Assembly (NCBI RefSeq): GCF_947169445.1
Contig: NZ_CAMVPU010000116.1
Coordinates: 1-6,748 of the forward strand
Direction of reading: 5' to 3'
Length of the DNA: 6,748 nt
Source: an uncultured Butyrivibrio sp.
Lineage (GTDB): Bacteria; Bacillota; Clostridia; Lachnospirales; Lachnospiraceae
In this document: positions 1-5,225 of the stretch, one piece after another
Layout: each line of letters starts with the position of its first letter
Position numbering within the stretch: position 1 is the first letter of the stretch
Made by a program: the position numbers and the translations under genes
Notes under the pieces: model-generated
Databases searched by the model: none
What the model saw: the letters and a program-made list of their open reading frames with translations, nothing else
What the model was told of the DNA's origin: nothing

Positions 1-98
1 ACTCTTCCTGATACCATGTATAAAGGTAACCCTTTTAGTTTAATTTGTTCCAAATAACAGTTTATACCAAAGGCGTTTTTTAAAGTATTTTCCAGCAT
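1..98 (-). CDS. N-terminal fragment of an unrecognised protein, possibly a winged-helix regulator (runs off the window)
   Basis: An ATG at 98 opens a frame of 32 complete codons that is still open at position 1. It is preceded by a good Shine-Dalgarno (AGGTG, complement of 104-108, 5-base spacer) and by a plausible promoter with operator-like repeats, so it is very probably a real gene start. The visible peptide begins MLENTLKNAFG and contains LPLYMVSGR. From memory this resembles the N-terminus of clostridial proteins annotated as MarR-like or helix-turn-helix proteins, in which an 'LPLY...R' segment precedes the DNA-binding part, but the fragment is too short to assign. An autoregulator would fit the symmetric repeats upstream. 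Codons are more A/T-rich (AAA, TTA, ATA) than in the operon to its right, so it may have a separate history. No function is claimed. Confidence 0.6.
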   Translation of the reverse strand, partial: MLENTLKNAFGINCYLEQIKLKGLPLYMVSGR

Positions 99-108
99 AA
101 TATCACCT

Positions 109-167
109 CGATAACATTTTTCTTTTATAGTAACATTGAATATGTTATCGTTCAATATTTATGTTAC
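109..167. repeat. Symmetric four-half-site operator-like repeat (TAACAT/ATGTTA)
   Basis: TAACAT occurs at 112-117 and 131-136, and its inverse ATGTTA at 142-147 and 161-166. Start-to-start distances are 19, 11 and 19, so the array is two-fold symmetric about position 139. Longer matches exist: CGATAACAT (109-117) pairs perfectly with ATGTTATCG (142-150), GTAACAT (130-136) with ATGTTAC (161-167), and ATTGAA (135-140) with TTCAAT (151-156). The array overlaps the predicted -35 and -10 elements and reaches the Shine-Dalgarno of the gene starting at 98, which is where a repressor would bind. The rest of the intergenic stretch (about 168-323) is AT-rich, and I see no gene, RNA or strong terminator in it. 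Confidence 0.6.
127..155 (-). promoter_or_regulatory. Putative sigma-A-type promoter for the gene starting at 98
   Basis: On the minus strand TTGAAC (complement of 150-155) is followed after 17 bases by TACTAT (complement of 127-132). The -35 matches TTGACA at most positions, the -10 matches TATAAT at four of six, and the spacing is optimal. The predicted start of transcription near 120 would give a leader of about 20 bases with the Shine-Dalgarno in it. The -35 and -10 lie inside the inverted repeats, so occupancy of the repeats should block RNA polymerase. Confidence 0.45.
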
Positions 168-323
168 CATCCTGCAAATCTCAGTGATATCAAACCCCAA
201 AACAACATCTATGCTTTTTTTATTTTAATAGCAAAGTTCAGTCCTGTCATTTAACGTGTGGTTGATAAAAATTGTATTAGCTTATAACGTAATTCAGAAT
301 CTCTCCCAGCCTATATTCTCGCC

Positions 324-1088
324 TCACTCACCAATTATTTCCAAGAACAATTTATCAAGCGCTGACCAGTCCTTATTGTGATCATCAGGCAAATTATCTG
401 CAATTTCCTTCTGTTTTTCTATCTCTGTTTCAATGAACGACTTAATTAGTGGAAGCTGCGGATTCTCTTCCTTCTCTGTTGTTCTCTTCTTGATTTCAAG
501 CAGCTCATCAATCGCAGTCCTAAGCTCAGCAGGAATATTCATTTTCAGAAGATCATCAAACAAAACAGGCGGAGCCACATGCTTCTCTTCGATATACATT
601 GAAGCCATCAGTGGCCTTAATGCATAGAAGTACTTTTTGTACCTTACCTTATCGCCGGTAAGATACTCATGATAAGTCTTGTTGGCAGTCCCATAATAAT
701 GATAAACTGCAGATTTCTCTGAAAAATACTGCTTCGACACCTCTGTTATCTTCTGCCATTCCGGAGTAGTCCTGTAAACAATTGGAGATCCGCTCCATTC
801 GAAAAGAGTGGCATTTCCCCTGGCAAACTGTAAAAGAGCTTTCTTCAAATCCCAGCCATTGATATCAAGGACTTCATCAAGCTGCCATTCGATAACGTCT
901 CTTGGTTCATTCAGTTTCAGATAATCCTCTTTCCTTCTCACATAGACAAAACGTACATCATAGTCGCTGTCCGGAGACGCGAATCCCCACGCTCTGCTTC
1001 CGGACTCAATAGCATGCAAAATGTGGACATTCTCCTTTGCCTCTATCTCATCAAGTTTTTCATTTATCTCTTTAACAATATCTCTCAT
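324..1088 (-). CDS. RlaP/YcgL-type DNA polymerase beta superfamily nucleotidyltransferase
   Basis: A 254-residue predicted nucleotidyltransferase that would transfer a nucleotidyl group to an unknown acceptor in the cytoplasm. The Pol-beta fold signature is clear: GSRAWGFASPDSDYDVRF (residues 30-47) gives the G-S pair and the metal-binding Asp pair D42/D44, and a third acidic residue is probably D75 in the segment LDINGWDLKKAL. GNATLFEWSGSPIVY (91-105) is the conserved stretch after the catalytic core in the RlaP group (Pfam PF10127, 'RNA ligase-associated Pol-beta', which includes Bacillus YcgL). The C-terminal part is helical and charged. The frame can be extended to a TTG at 1091, but ATG 1088 with AGGAG five bases upstream is preferred. 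Its start shares one base with the stop of the preceding paralogue (TGATG), implying translational coupling. No RNA ligase gene is in the window, so an RNA-repair role rests on the family name only. It is the last gene of the run. Confidence 0.88.
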   Translation of the reverse strand: MRDIVKEINEKLDEIEAKENVHILHAIESGSRAWGFASPDSDYDVRFVYVRRKEDYLKLNEPRDVIEWQLDEVLDINGWDLKKALLQFARGNATLFEWSGSPIVYRTTPEWQKITEVSKQYFSEKSAVYHYYGTANKTYHEYLTGDKVRYKKYFYALRPLMASMYIEEKHVAPPVLFDDLLKMNIPAELRTAIDELLEIKKRTTEKEENPQLPLIKSFIETEIEKQKEIADNLPDDHNKDWSALDKLFLEIIGE

Positions 1089-2104
1089 CAAAACTCCTCA
1101 TTAACAGCAATCCTGTTGATTCTCTCAACAAAATTCTCAACCTTCTCCATGTCAGGATTGTCCGGAAGCGCAGTCTTTGCTGCAGCTTCATCAAGTCTTC
1201 TCTCATATTCCTCCAGGAGTTCATAAAACTCCTCAGAAAAGGTTCCATCTTCCTTCATGAAATCGCCTCTTCTGATTGCAAGAAGTGTAGGAAGATCATT
1301 TACCCTGTGAGTGATGATCTCGCCTTTTTCAAGAATATCGATAGCCATCATAAAGAGCCTGATAAGATGCATGGCGTGCTTATTAAGATGGTTGTCATCC
1401 TTTTTCTTGTTGCGCTTTCCAATCTTGTCATAGTCTCGGACAACACTCCTCATCACTCCCCAGAGATCAGTGTAGTCCCTAAGTGGGAAATGTTCATAGT
1501 TTGCATCCACAAAAATCTCTGTGTCCAGTTCCGGATTTTCAGCCTTATCAATGTAAAGCCTGATATCTCCATCCTTGCCATAATACCTTCTGTTCACATC
1601 ATCCAGAGCGTTCATAACGGACTTTAAAATATGCTTCTCCCTGTCGCTCTGAGGAAGAGTGTCCCTTGCTATGGCATTTTGAAGCCTTCGAAGCTGCGCA
1701 TCAGCATATCCACCAAAAGACTTAATGGCTCTTTTGGACAGAAATAGATGGGTGTTATCTATAAGTTCCTGGCCCAGATCTGACTTGATAAGATACTGGT
1801 CCTCATCAAGGCCAAGCATTTCACAGGTGTTAGGATTACACTCCAAAAGTAGCTTAACGAGCTTATTGAAGCCATAAATAACAGTATCTGTCTTATCATC
1901 TTCATACTGGTCGAATTCAGTCATACCTAATAGATCAGACGGCATCTGCAGAGTGACGCCTCTGAAGTCAATATCACTGCCTTCATTGTTGGTGCCATAT
2001 GAATAACTGCCTCCAAGTCCCAGCAGCATTATCCTATTTCCAAGTCTCTCATTTGTTCTGAGGAAATCATACTCCTCGGAATTCATTATTTTCTTAAAAT
2101 CCAT
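1088..2104 (-). CDS. RlaP-type nucleotidyltransferase, second and larger paralogue
   Basis: A 338-residue protein of the same Pol-beta superfamily as its downstream neighbour but clearly diverged from it. The catalytic motif GGSYSYGTNNEGSDIDFRG (residues 31-49) supplies the G-S pair and the metal ligands D44 and D46. A third acidic residue could be D73, just before TVIYGFNKLVKLLLECNPN. The NPNTCEMLG segment (90-98) corresponds to the family's 'NP..lE.L' motif after the core. The remaining 220 residues are helical and highly charged, with a basic patch GKRNKKK near residues 229-235 that could contact nucleic acid (inference). ATG 2104 is used; the Shine-Dalgarno GGAGAGG lies unusually far upstream (about 12 bases), so translation may depend on coupling to the yccF gene that ends 21 bases earlier. 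Family assignment is confident; substrate unknown. The adjacent pair suggests both enzymes act on the same target or as a complex. Confidence 0.87.
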   Translation of the reverse strand: MDFKKIMNSEEYDFLRTNERLGNRIMLLGLGGSYSYGTNNEGSDIDFRGVTLQMPSDLLGMTEFDQYEDDKTDTVIYGFNKLVKLLLECNPNTCEMLGLDEDQYLIKSDLGQELIDNTHLFLSKRAIKSFGGYADAQLRRLQNAIARDTLPQSDREKHILKSVMNALDDVNRRYYGKDGDIRLYIDKAENPELDTEIFVDANYEHFPLRDYTDLWGVMRSVVRDYDKIGKRNKKKDDNHLNKHAMHLIRLFMMAIDILEKGEIITHRVNDLPTLLAIRRGDFMKEDGTFSEEFYELLEEYERRLDEAAAKTALPDNPDMEKVENFVERINRIAVNEEF

Positions 2105-2125
2105 TACAATTTAAAACCTCTCCAC

Positions 2126-2497
2126 TTAATAATGCACCCTCACAACCTTTGCCCCAAATGGGAAAAGAGCTACTCTCGCAATCTTGAAGAACTGCTTGCC
2201 GAAAGGGATTCCTATGATGGTGATGCAAAAAATGCAGCCAATAATAGCATTCGCAATCGCAAGCTCAATCCCGGAAAAGCAGATCCAAAGTATGTTAAGA
2301 AGCAAAGATACAGCTCCGCCTTCGTCCACAATCTCTTTTCCAAAAGGATTCAGTGATATTGAAGACAGCTTAAAGCACTGCAAGCCTACCGGAATTCCTA
2401 CCACTGTTATGCACCAGAGAAGCCCTACAATCCACCATCCCAGGGCACTAAGCAGCCCTCCGCATAATATCCAAATCAAATTACCAAGAAATCTCAT
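2126..2497 (-). CDS. yccF: YccF domain-containing inner membrane protein
   Basis: A 123-residue integral membrane protein of the YccF (DUF307) family, whose molecular role is not established. Two homologous halves are visible. Each has a hydrophobic helical hairpin (about residues 5-35 and 63-97) followed by the family hallmark: GIPVGLQCFKLSSISLNPFG (34-53) and GIPFGKQFFKIARVALFPFG (96-115). The length and the opening MRFLGNLIWIL match family members. An upstream TTG at 2503 is in frame, but ATG 2497 with GAGG seven bases before it gives the usual family N-terminus. Only two bases separate it from the stop of the rhodanese gene, so the two should be translationally coupled. It follows another small membrane protein and a lipoprotein, making a three-gene envelope block inside the operon. 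Confidence 0.92.
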   Translation of the reverse strand: MRFLGNLIWILCGGLLSALGWWIVGLLWCITVVGIPVGLQCFKLSSISLNPFGKEIVDEGGAVSLLLNILWICFSGIELAIANAIIGCIFCITIIGIPFGKQFFKIARVALFPFGAKVVRVHY

Positions 2498-2499
2498 TA

Positions 2500-2967
2500 T
2501 CAATCCTCTCCTGTAACAACTTCTCCGGTCCAGTCTATAATACCGCCAAACTCAAACACATTTGTGTAACCTATATCAAATAATTTCTGCGAAGCTTCCT
2601 TACTACGTCTTCCGCTTCTGCAGTAAACAAGAATAATCTGGTCCAGATCCGGTAATTCTTCAGGCTGCGTATCAATTATGCTCTCATTTGGAATGCATAT
2701 AGCTCCCGGAATATGCCCTTCATCAAACTCATCCTGGCGCCTGACATCCACGACCACATGGTCATCGTCAAGCTCCATCATTAGCTTCGCCGTCTCCTGG
2801 TCAATCTGTGTGTAACTATTCTTGTCATTCTTCGAAGCAAGAAAAACAGATGTTGGACCATCCGCACCACCGATAATTGTCACATCCGATTCAGTTTTAG
2901 CTCCGCAGCCCGCAAACACAAGGGCAAACATTAGCATAGCTACGATAAAAATCTCTTTTCGCCTCAT
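2500..2967 (-). CDS. Lipoprotein rhodanese with a GGADGPT motif
   Basis: A 155-residue predicted lipoprotein. The N-terminus MRRKE is followed by a hydrophobic stretch and the lipobox VFAGC, so cleavage and lipidation should occur at C21, leaving the protein on the outer face of the membrane. Residues 29-44 read VTIIGGADGPTSVFLA, a motif I know from the beta subunits of Na+-translocating decarboxylases (OadB/GcdB), here outside any transmembrane context. A rhodanese (sulfurtransferase-like) domain occupies about 52-150: VVVDVRRQDEFDEGHIPGA (71-89) and the active-site loop CRSGRR (116-121) with the catalytic cysteine C116 intact. The six-residue loop is the size seen in sulfurtransferases, so sulfane sulfur chemistry outside the membrane is plausible. 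ATG 2967 overlaps the stop of the upstream gene by four bases (ATGA). Its Shine-Dalgarno (AAGAGA) is weak, again suggesting coupling. Confidence 0.9.
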   Translation of the reverse strand: MRRKEIFIVAMLMFALVFAGCGAKTESDVTIIGGADGPTSVFLASKNDKNSYTQIDQETAKLMMELDDDHVVVDVRRQDEFDEGHIPGAICIPNESIIDTQPEELPDLDQIILVYCRSGRRSKEASQKLFDIGYTNVFEFGGIIDWTGEVVTGED

Positions 2968-3329
2968 TGTCTCTTTTTCTCAGCCATTCTCTCTTTTATT
3001 ACCACCACAACAGTTCCAACTGCGGCAACAGCAAAAGCTATAAAGCCGTAAACCATCATGAGAGCCGCACCAAAAATCGGCGCTTCAGAATTAGCACTGA
3101 CAAAATAGTAGTAATAATTCGTGTAAAGAACCATTCCCACTACCGTGGATGCAACAAGCATCAGAGAAGAAATCACATACTCTTTCATGCTTTTTGCAAG
3201 AAACATATTCATAACTCCAAGTGCAACAATTATGATAAGTAAATACCTGCTGATAAGTGTTCCTCTCAGCTGATCTACTATGAAGAACATAATAAGCGGT
3301 ATCAAATTCAGCCATTTCAGATATCTCAT
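2964..3329 (-). CDS. Small four-helix membrane protein of unknown function
   Basis: A 121-residue hydrophobic protein that I do not recognise. Four membrane segments are likely: about residues 7-19, 28-45, 52-75 and 84-111. The first is short and lies close to the N-terminus. A run of tyrosines (NYYYYFV, about 71-77) ends the third segment. The C-terminal tail KERMAEKKRQ is basic and should be cytoplasmic. No catalytic or transport motif is visible. ATG 3329 has a strong Shine-Dalgarno (GAGG) and overlaps the stop of the GNAT gene by four bases; its own stop overlaps the start of the rhodanese lipoprotein by four bases. This places it firmly in the transcription unit and suggests a link to the lipoprotein and YccF that follow. 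Confidence 0.8.
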   Translation of the reverse strand: MRYLKWLNLIPLIMFFIVDQLRGTLISRYLLIIIVALGVMNMFLAKSMKEYVISSLMLVASTVVGMVLYTNYYYYFVSANSEAPIFGAALMMVYGFIAFAVAAVGTVVVVIKERMAEKKRQ

Positions 3330-3769
3330 AATCCCATCCTCATGCTGACGATTCCGTCTTTCTCTCCAACCTCTTCGAAGCCCATACGCTTATACAGCTC
3401 GTATCCAACCTTCATCACTTCAGGCTTGGTAGTAAAAGTAACTTCCTTAAATCCAAGCTCTTTTGCCTTATCAAGCATGGTGTTGAGCATTACTCTCGCA
3501 TAGCCTTTACCGCGAAACTCAGGCTTGATGAATAATCTCTTGGCTTCACAGATAGCATCATCAATCTTCCTGATAGCAATGCTTCCAACAGGAGTCCCGT
3601 CCTCGCTTCCAAGGAGCAGTGCTCCACCTTTGTAATATCCATCCAGATCAGCAAGCTCCTTGTCAAAAGAGACAAAGCAGCTCTCCGCACCTTTTATCTG
3701 GGAATACTCTTTGAAAATCTCTTTTATAACTTCGTTGTCGTTACAGACCCCCACATTAAACTCTGACAT
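3326..3769 (-). CDS. GNAT family N-acetyltransferase
   Basis: A 147-residue predicted acetyl-CoA-dependent N-acetyltransferase; substrate unknown. The GNAT fold is recognisable: strand region GSIAIRKID (62-70), then motif A EAKRLFIKPEFRGKGYARVML (75-95) with the acetyl-CoA pyrophosphate loop RGKGYA at 86-91, and motif B with GYELYKRMGFEEV (122-134), where Y126 occupies the usual position of the general acid. The length is typical of a single GNAT domain. ATG 3769 is chosen; the Shine-Dalgarno AGGAG is about ten bases upstream. It starts 23 bases after the DUF5714 gene and ends in a four-base overlap with the membrane protein gene. Neighbours do not reveal the substrate; small molecules or protein N-termini are both possible. 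Confidence 0.92.
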   Translation of the reverse strand: MSEFNVGVCNDNEVIKEIFKEYSQIKGAESCFVSFDKELADLDGYYKGGALLLGSEDGTPVGSIAIRKIDDAICEAKRLFIKPEFRGKGYARVMLNTMLDKAKELGFKEVTFTTKPEVMKVGYELYKRMGFEEVGEKDGIVSMRMGL

Positions 3770-3792
3770 TTTTCATACACTCCTCTCGTTTA

Positions 3793-4353
3793 TTATGCAG
3801 GATAAAATGGGCACTTCTCTCTTATACACTGCTGATTCTGGGAATAGAATTCACATTCCTGCTCCTCGTATATCAGCTTTACATCATAGTGCTCATTCAC
3901 ATATTTTATGCCATTCTTAAAAGCAATCATGGCATCTCTTTTGCAGCAACGAGGTCCGTTTATCTCCCCAAGGTCGCTGAGAGCCGCCGACGTGAACCGC
4001 ATATGATTTCCCCAGGTACCATCAACAGACAAAGGCCCAGTTCCATCAATTATGGAAAGAGCTGCACCGATTGATGTTACAGCACCGCAGACTCCCCAAA
4101 GTCCACACATTGCTCCAGGCATCCTAAGTCCTTCTCTGATCAGCTTTTCAAGGGCTTCATCAAGATCTATGTCGCCACTGGCATTCTTGAATGCGACCAA
4201 AAGACATGCTCCATCAAGCATGTGGTGTTCCGGTCCGTGGATACTCACATACTCCTTCTTTGCCATTCTCTTAAAAATGGCAACAGGGCTTGTACCCTCT
4301 TCGTTCTTTATATCATCAACAATAAGTCGGGCTTTCATTTCCATTTCATTCAT
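3793..4353 (-). CDS. DUF5714 cysteine-rich protein
   Basis: A 186-residue protein of the DUF5714 type, with no established biochemical function that I know of. Conserved features are EHHMLDGAC (42-50), MCGLWGVCG (82-90), GPRCCKR (133-139) and a C-terminal cysteine set (C167, C176, C181) in the pattern CEFYSQNQQCIREKCPF. With C50, C83, C89, C136 and C137 this makes eight cysteines plus paired histidines H43/H44, which strongly suggests metal or Fe-S binding or thiol redox chemistry (inference). No signal peptide is seen, so it should be cytoplasmic. The frame extends to a TTG at 4401 overlapping the ATPase gene, but ATG 4353 has AGGA seven bases upstream, lies 13 bases after the ATPase stop and gives a compact protein. 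The adjacent GNAT gene follows after 23 bases. Confidence 0.85.
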   Translation of the reverse strand: MNEMEMKARLIVDDIKNEEGTSPVAIFKRMAKKEYVSIHGPEHHMLDGACLLVAFKNASGDIDLDEALEKLIREGLRMPGAMCGLWGVCGAVTSIGAALSIIDGTGPLSVDGTWGNHMRFTSAALSDLGEINGPRCCKRDAMIAFKNGIKYVNEHYDVKLIYEEQECEFYSQNQQCIREKCPFYPA

Positions 4354-4366
4354 GTTCAAATCCTCA

Positions 4367-5224
4367 TCAAAACTCGTTTTTATGCTTTTCAAAAAACTCA
4401 AAGTAAGTCCTTACTCCCTCAAGCTCCGTCCACTTCTTGATATCTACCGGCCTTTCATCAAGGTCATAAATCAGTGCACCTTTTAACGCCAACAAAAATG
4501 GTGAATGTGTTGCTATTATAAACTGGCATCCAAAGAACCTTGCTGAATTCTGGATAAACTCAAGCAATTCCAACTGCCTCTGAGGCGAGAGTGAGTTTTC
4601 AGGCTCATCCAACAGATAAAGTCCATTATCTTTAATCTTTTCAGAGAAATATTGCAGAGCACTTTCTCCATTGCTGTGCTCTATAATGTTATTTCCAATC
4701 GTATCTCTAACATACTTTGACTGTGTCTTGGATCTGGCATCCACAACTTTCTTGAGCTGCTCATAATCATCCAATGATTTCATCTGAAACTTTGAATGCT
4801 TATTCTCAATCCATTCATCAAAAGCCTGCTCTCTCTTCCGGTCAACGCCATCGTTCAGTGCTCTTAAGTTGAGCATAAAATCAAATACATCATCACTTGT
4901 AATCATCCTGATTTCTTCAGGTCTGCCTTCATGTGTCATCTCAAAATCACACATACCGATATAATCACCAAAGAAACTACTTCTGTTGAACAATGTATCT
5001 CTTTCGGCTTTCAGTTTCTCTGCCATAAGGTTCAGGGCTGTGCTCTTTCCTGAGCCATTGTTTCCATACAAAATCGTTATTTCAGAAAAAGACAGCTCCC
5101 GCAGCTCATTCTCTGCGAACACCCCAAACGGATAGAACGAGGTATAGCACGTTCTTCTTATATAGTTTACAAACTGCTCTTCATTTTCCACTCCTGGAAA
5201 CTTAAATGAGTCAATATATCTCAT
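4367..5224 (-). CDS. AAA family ATPase (ABC/SMC-type, single-domain)
   Basis: A 285-residue cytoplasmic P-loop ATPase. Motifs in order: Walker A GNNGSGKST (54-62), a variable helical insert (about 75-180), signature-like SNGESALQYF (184-193), Walker B LYLLDEPE (202-209, with D206 and E207) followed by the D-loop region NSLSP, and the H-loop ATHSP with H240. This is the ABC/SMC-like 'predicted ATPase' type (COG3910-like as I recall), which usually dimerises on ATP. No TOPRIM, nuclease or coiled-coil arm is present, so it differs from OLD and Rad50 proteins. A TTG at 5236 extends the frame by four codons, but ATG 5224 with GAGG six bases upstream is the better start. It begins one base after the stop of the fusion gene, so coupling is likely. 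Its role is unknown; such ATPases occur both in defence loci and in housekeeping contexts. Confidence 0.9.
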   Translation of the reverse strand: MRYIDSFKFPGVENEEQFVNYIRRTCYTSFYPFGVFAENELRELSFSEITILYGNNGSGKSTALNLMAEKLKAERDTLFNRSSFFGDYIGMCDFEMTHEGRPEEIRMITSDDVFDFMLNLRALNDGVDRKREQAFDEWIENKHSKFQMKSLDDYEQLKKVVDARSKTQSKYVRDTIGNNIIEHSNGESALQYFSEKIKDNGLYLLDEPENSLSPQRQLELLEFIQNSARFFGCQFIIATHSPFLLALKGALIYDLDERPVDIKKWTELEGVRTYFEFFEKHKNEF

Positions 5225-5225
5225 T

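Noticed and set aside
276..293. Imperfect AT-rich palindrome ATTAGCTTATAACGTAAT
   Set aside because: 14 of 18 positions are symmetric, but such palindromes are common by chance in AT-rich DNA, and it has no positional link to a promoter that I can support.
300..323. Possible terminator after the last gene (AGAAT...ATTCT on the minus strand)
   Set aside because: The stem is only five A/T-rich pairs with a 14-base loop and no following T-run, so it is not a credible intrinsic terminator.
1307..1627. Plus-strand open frame of 106 codons
   Set aside because: Antisense to a well-supported nucleotidyltransferase gene, no motif in the translation.
2500..2967. Annotating the lipoprotein as a sodium-pumping decarboxylase subunit because of GGADGPT
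   Set aside because: Only about 16 residues match, and the protein lacks the many membrane helices of the beta subunit; the bulk of it is a complete rhodanese domain.
4052..4486. Plus-strand open frame of 144 codons
   Set aside because: It lies antisense to the ATPase and DUF5714 genes, both with clear family motifs; its peptide is serine/leucine-rich with no domain, typical of a shadow frame.
4367..5224. Reading the ATPase as an OLD or Rad50-type defence nuclease
   Set aside because: There is no TOPRIM or nuclease domain and no partner nuclease next to it; the motifs support only a stand-alone ABC/SMC-like ATPase.
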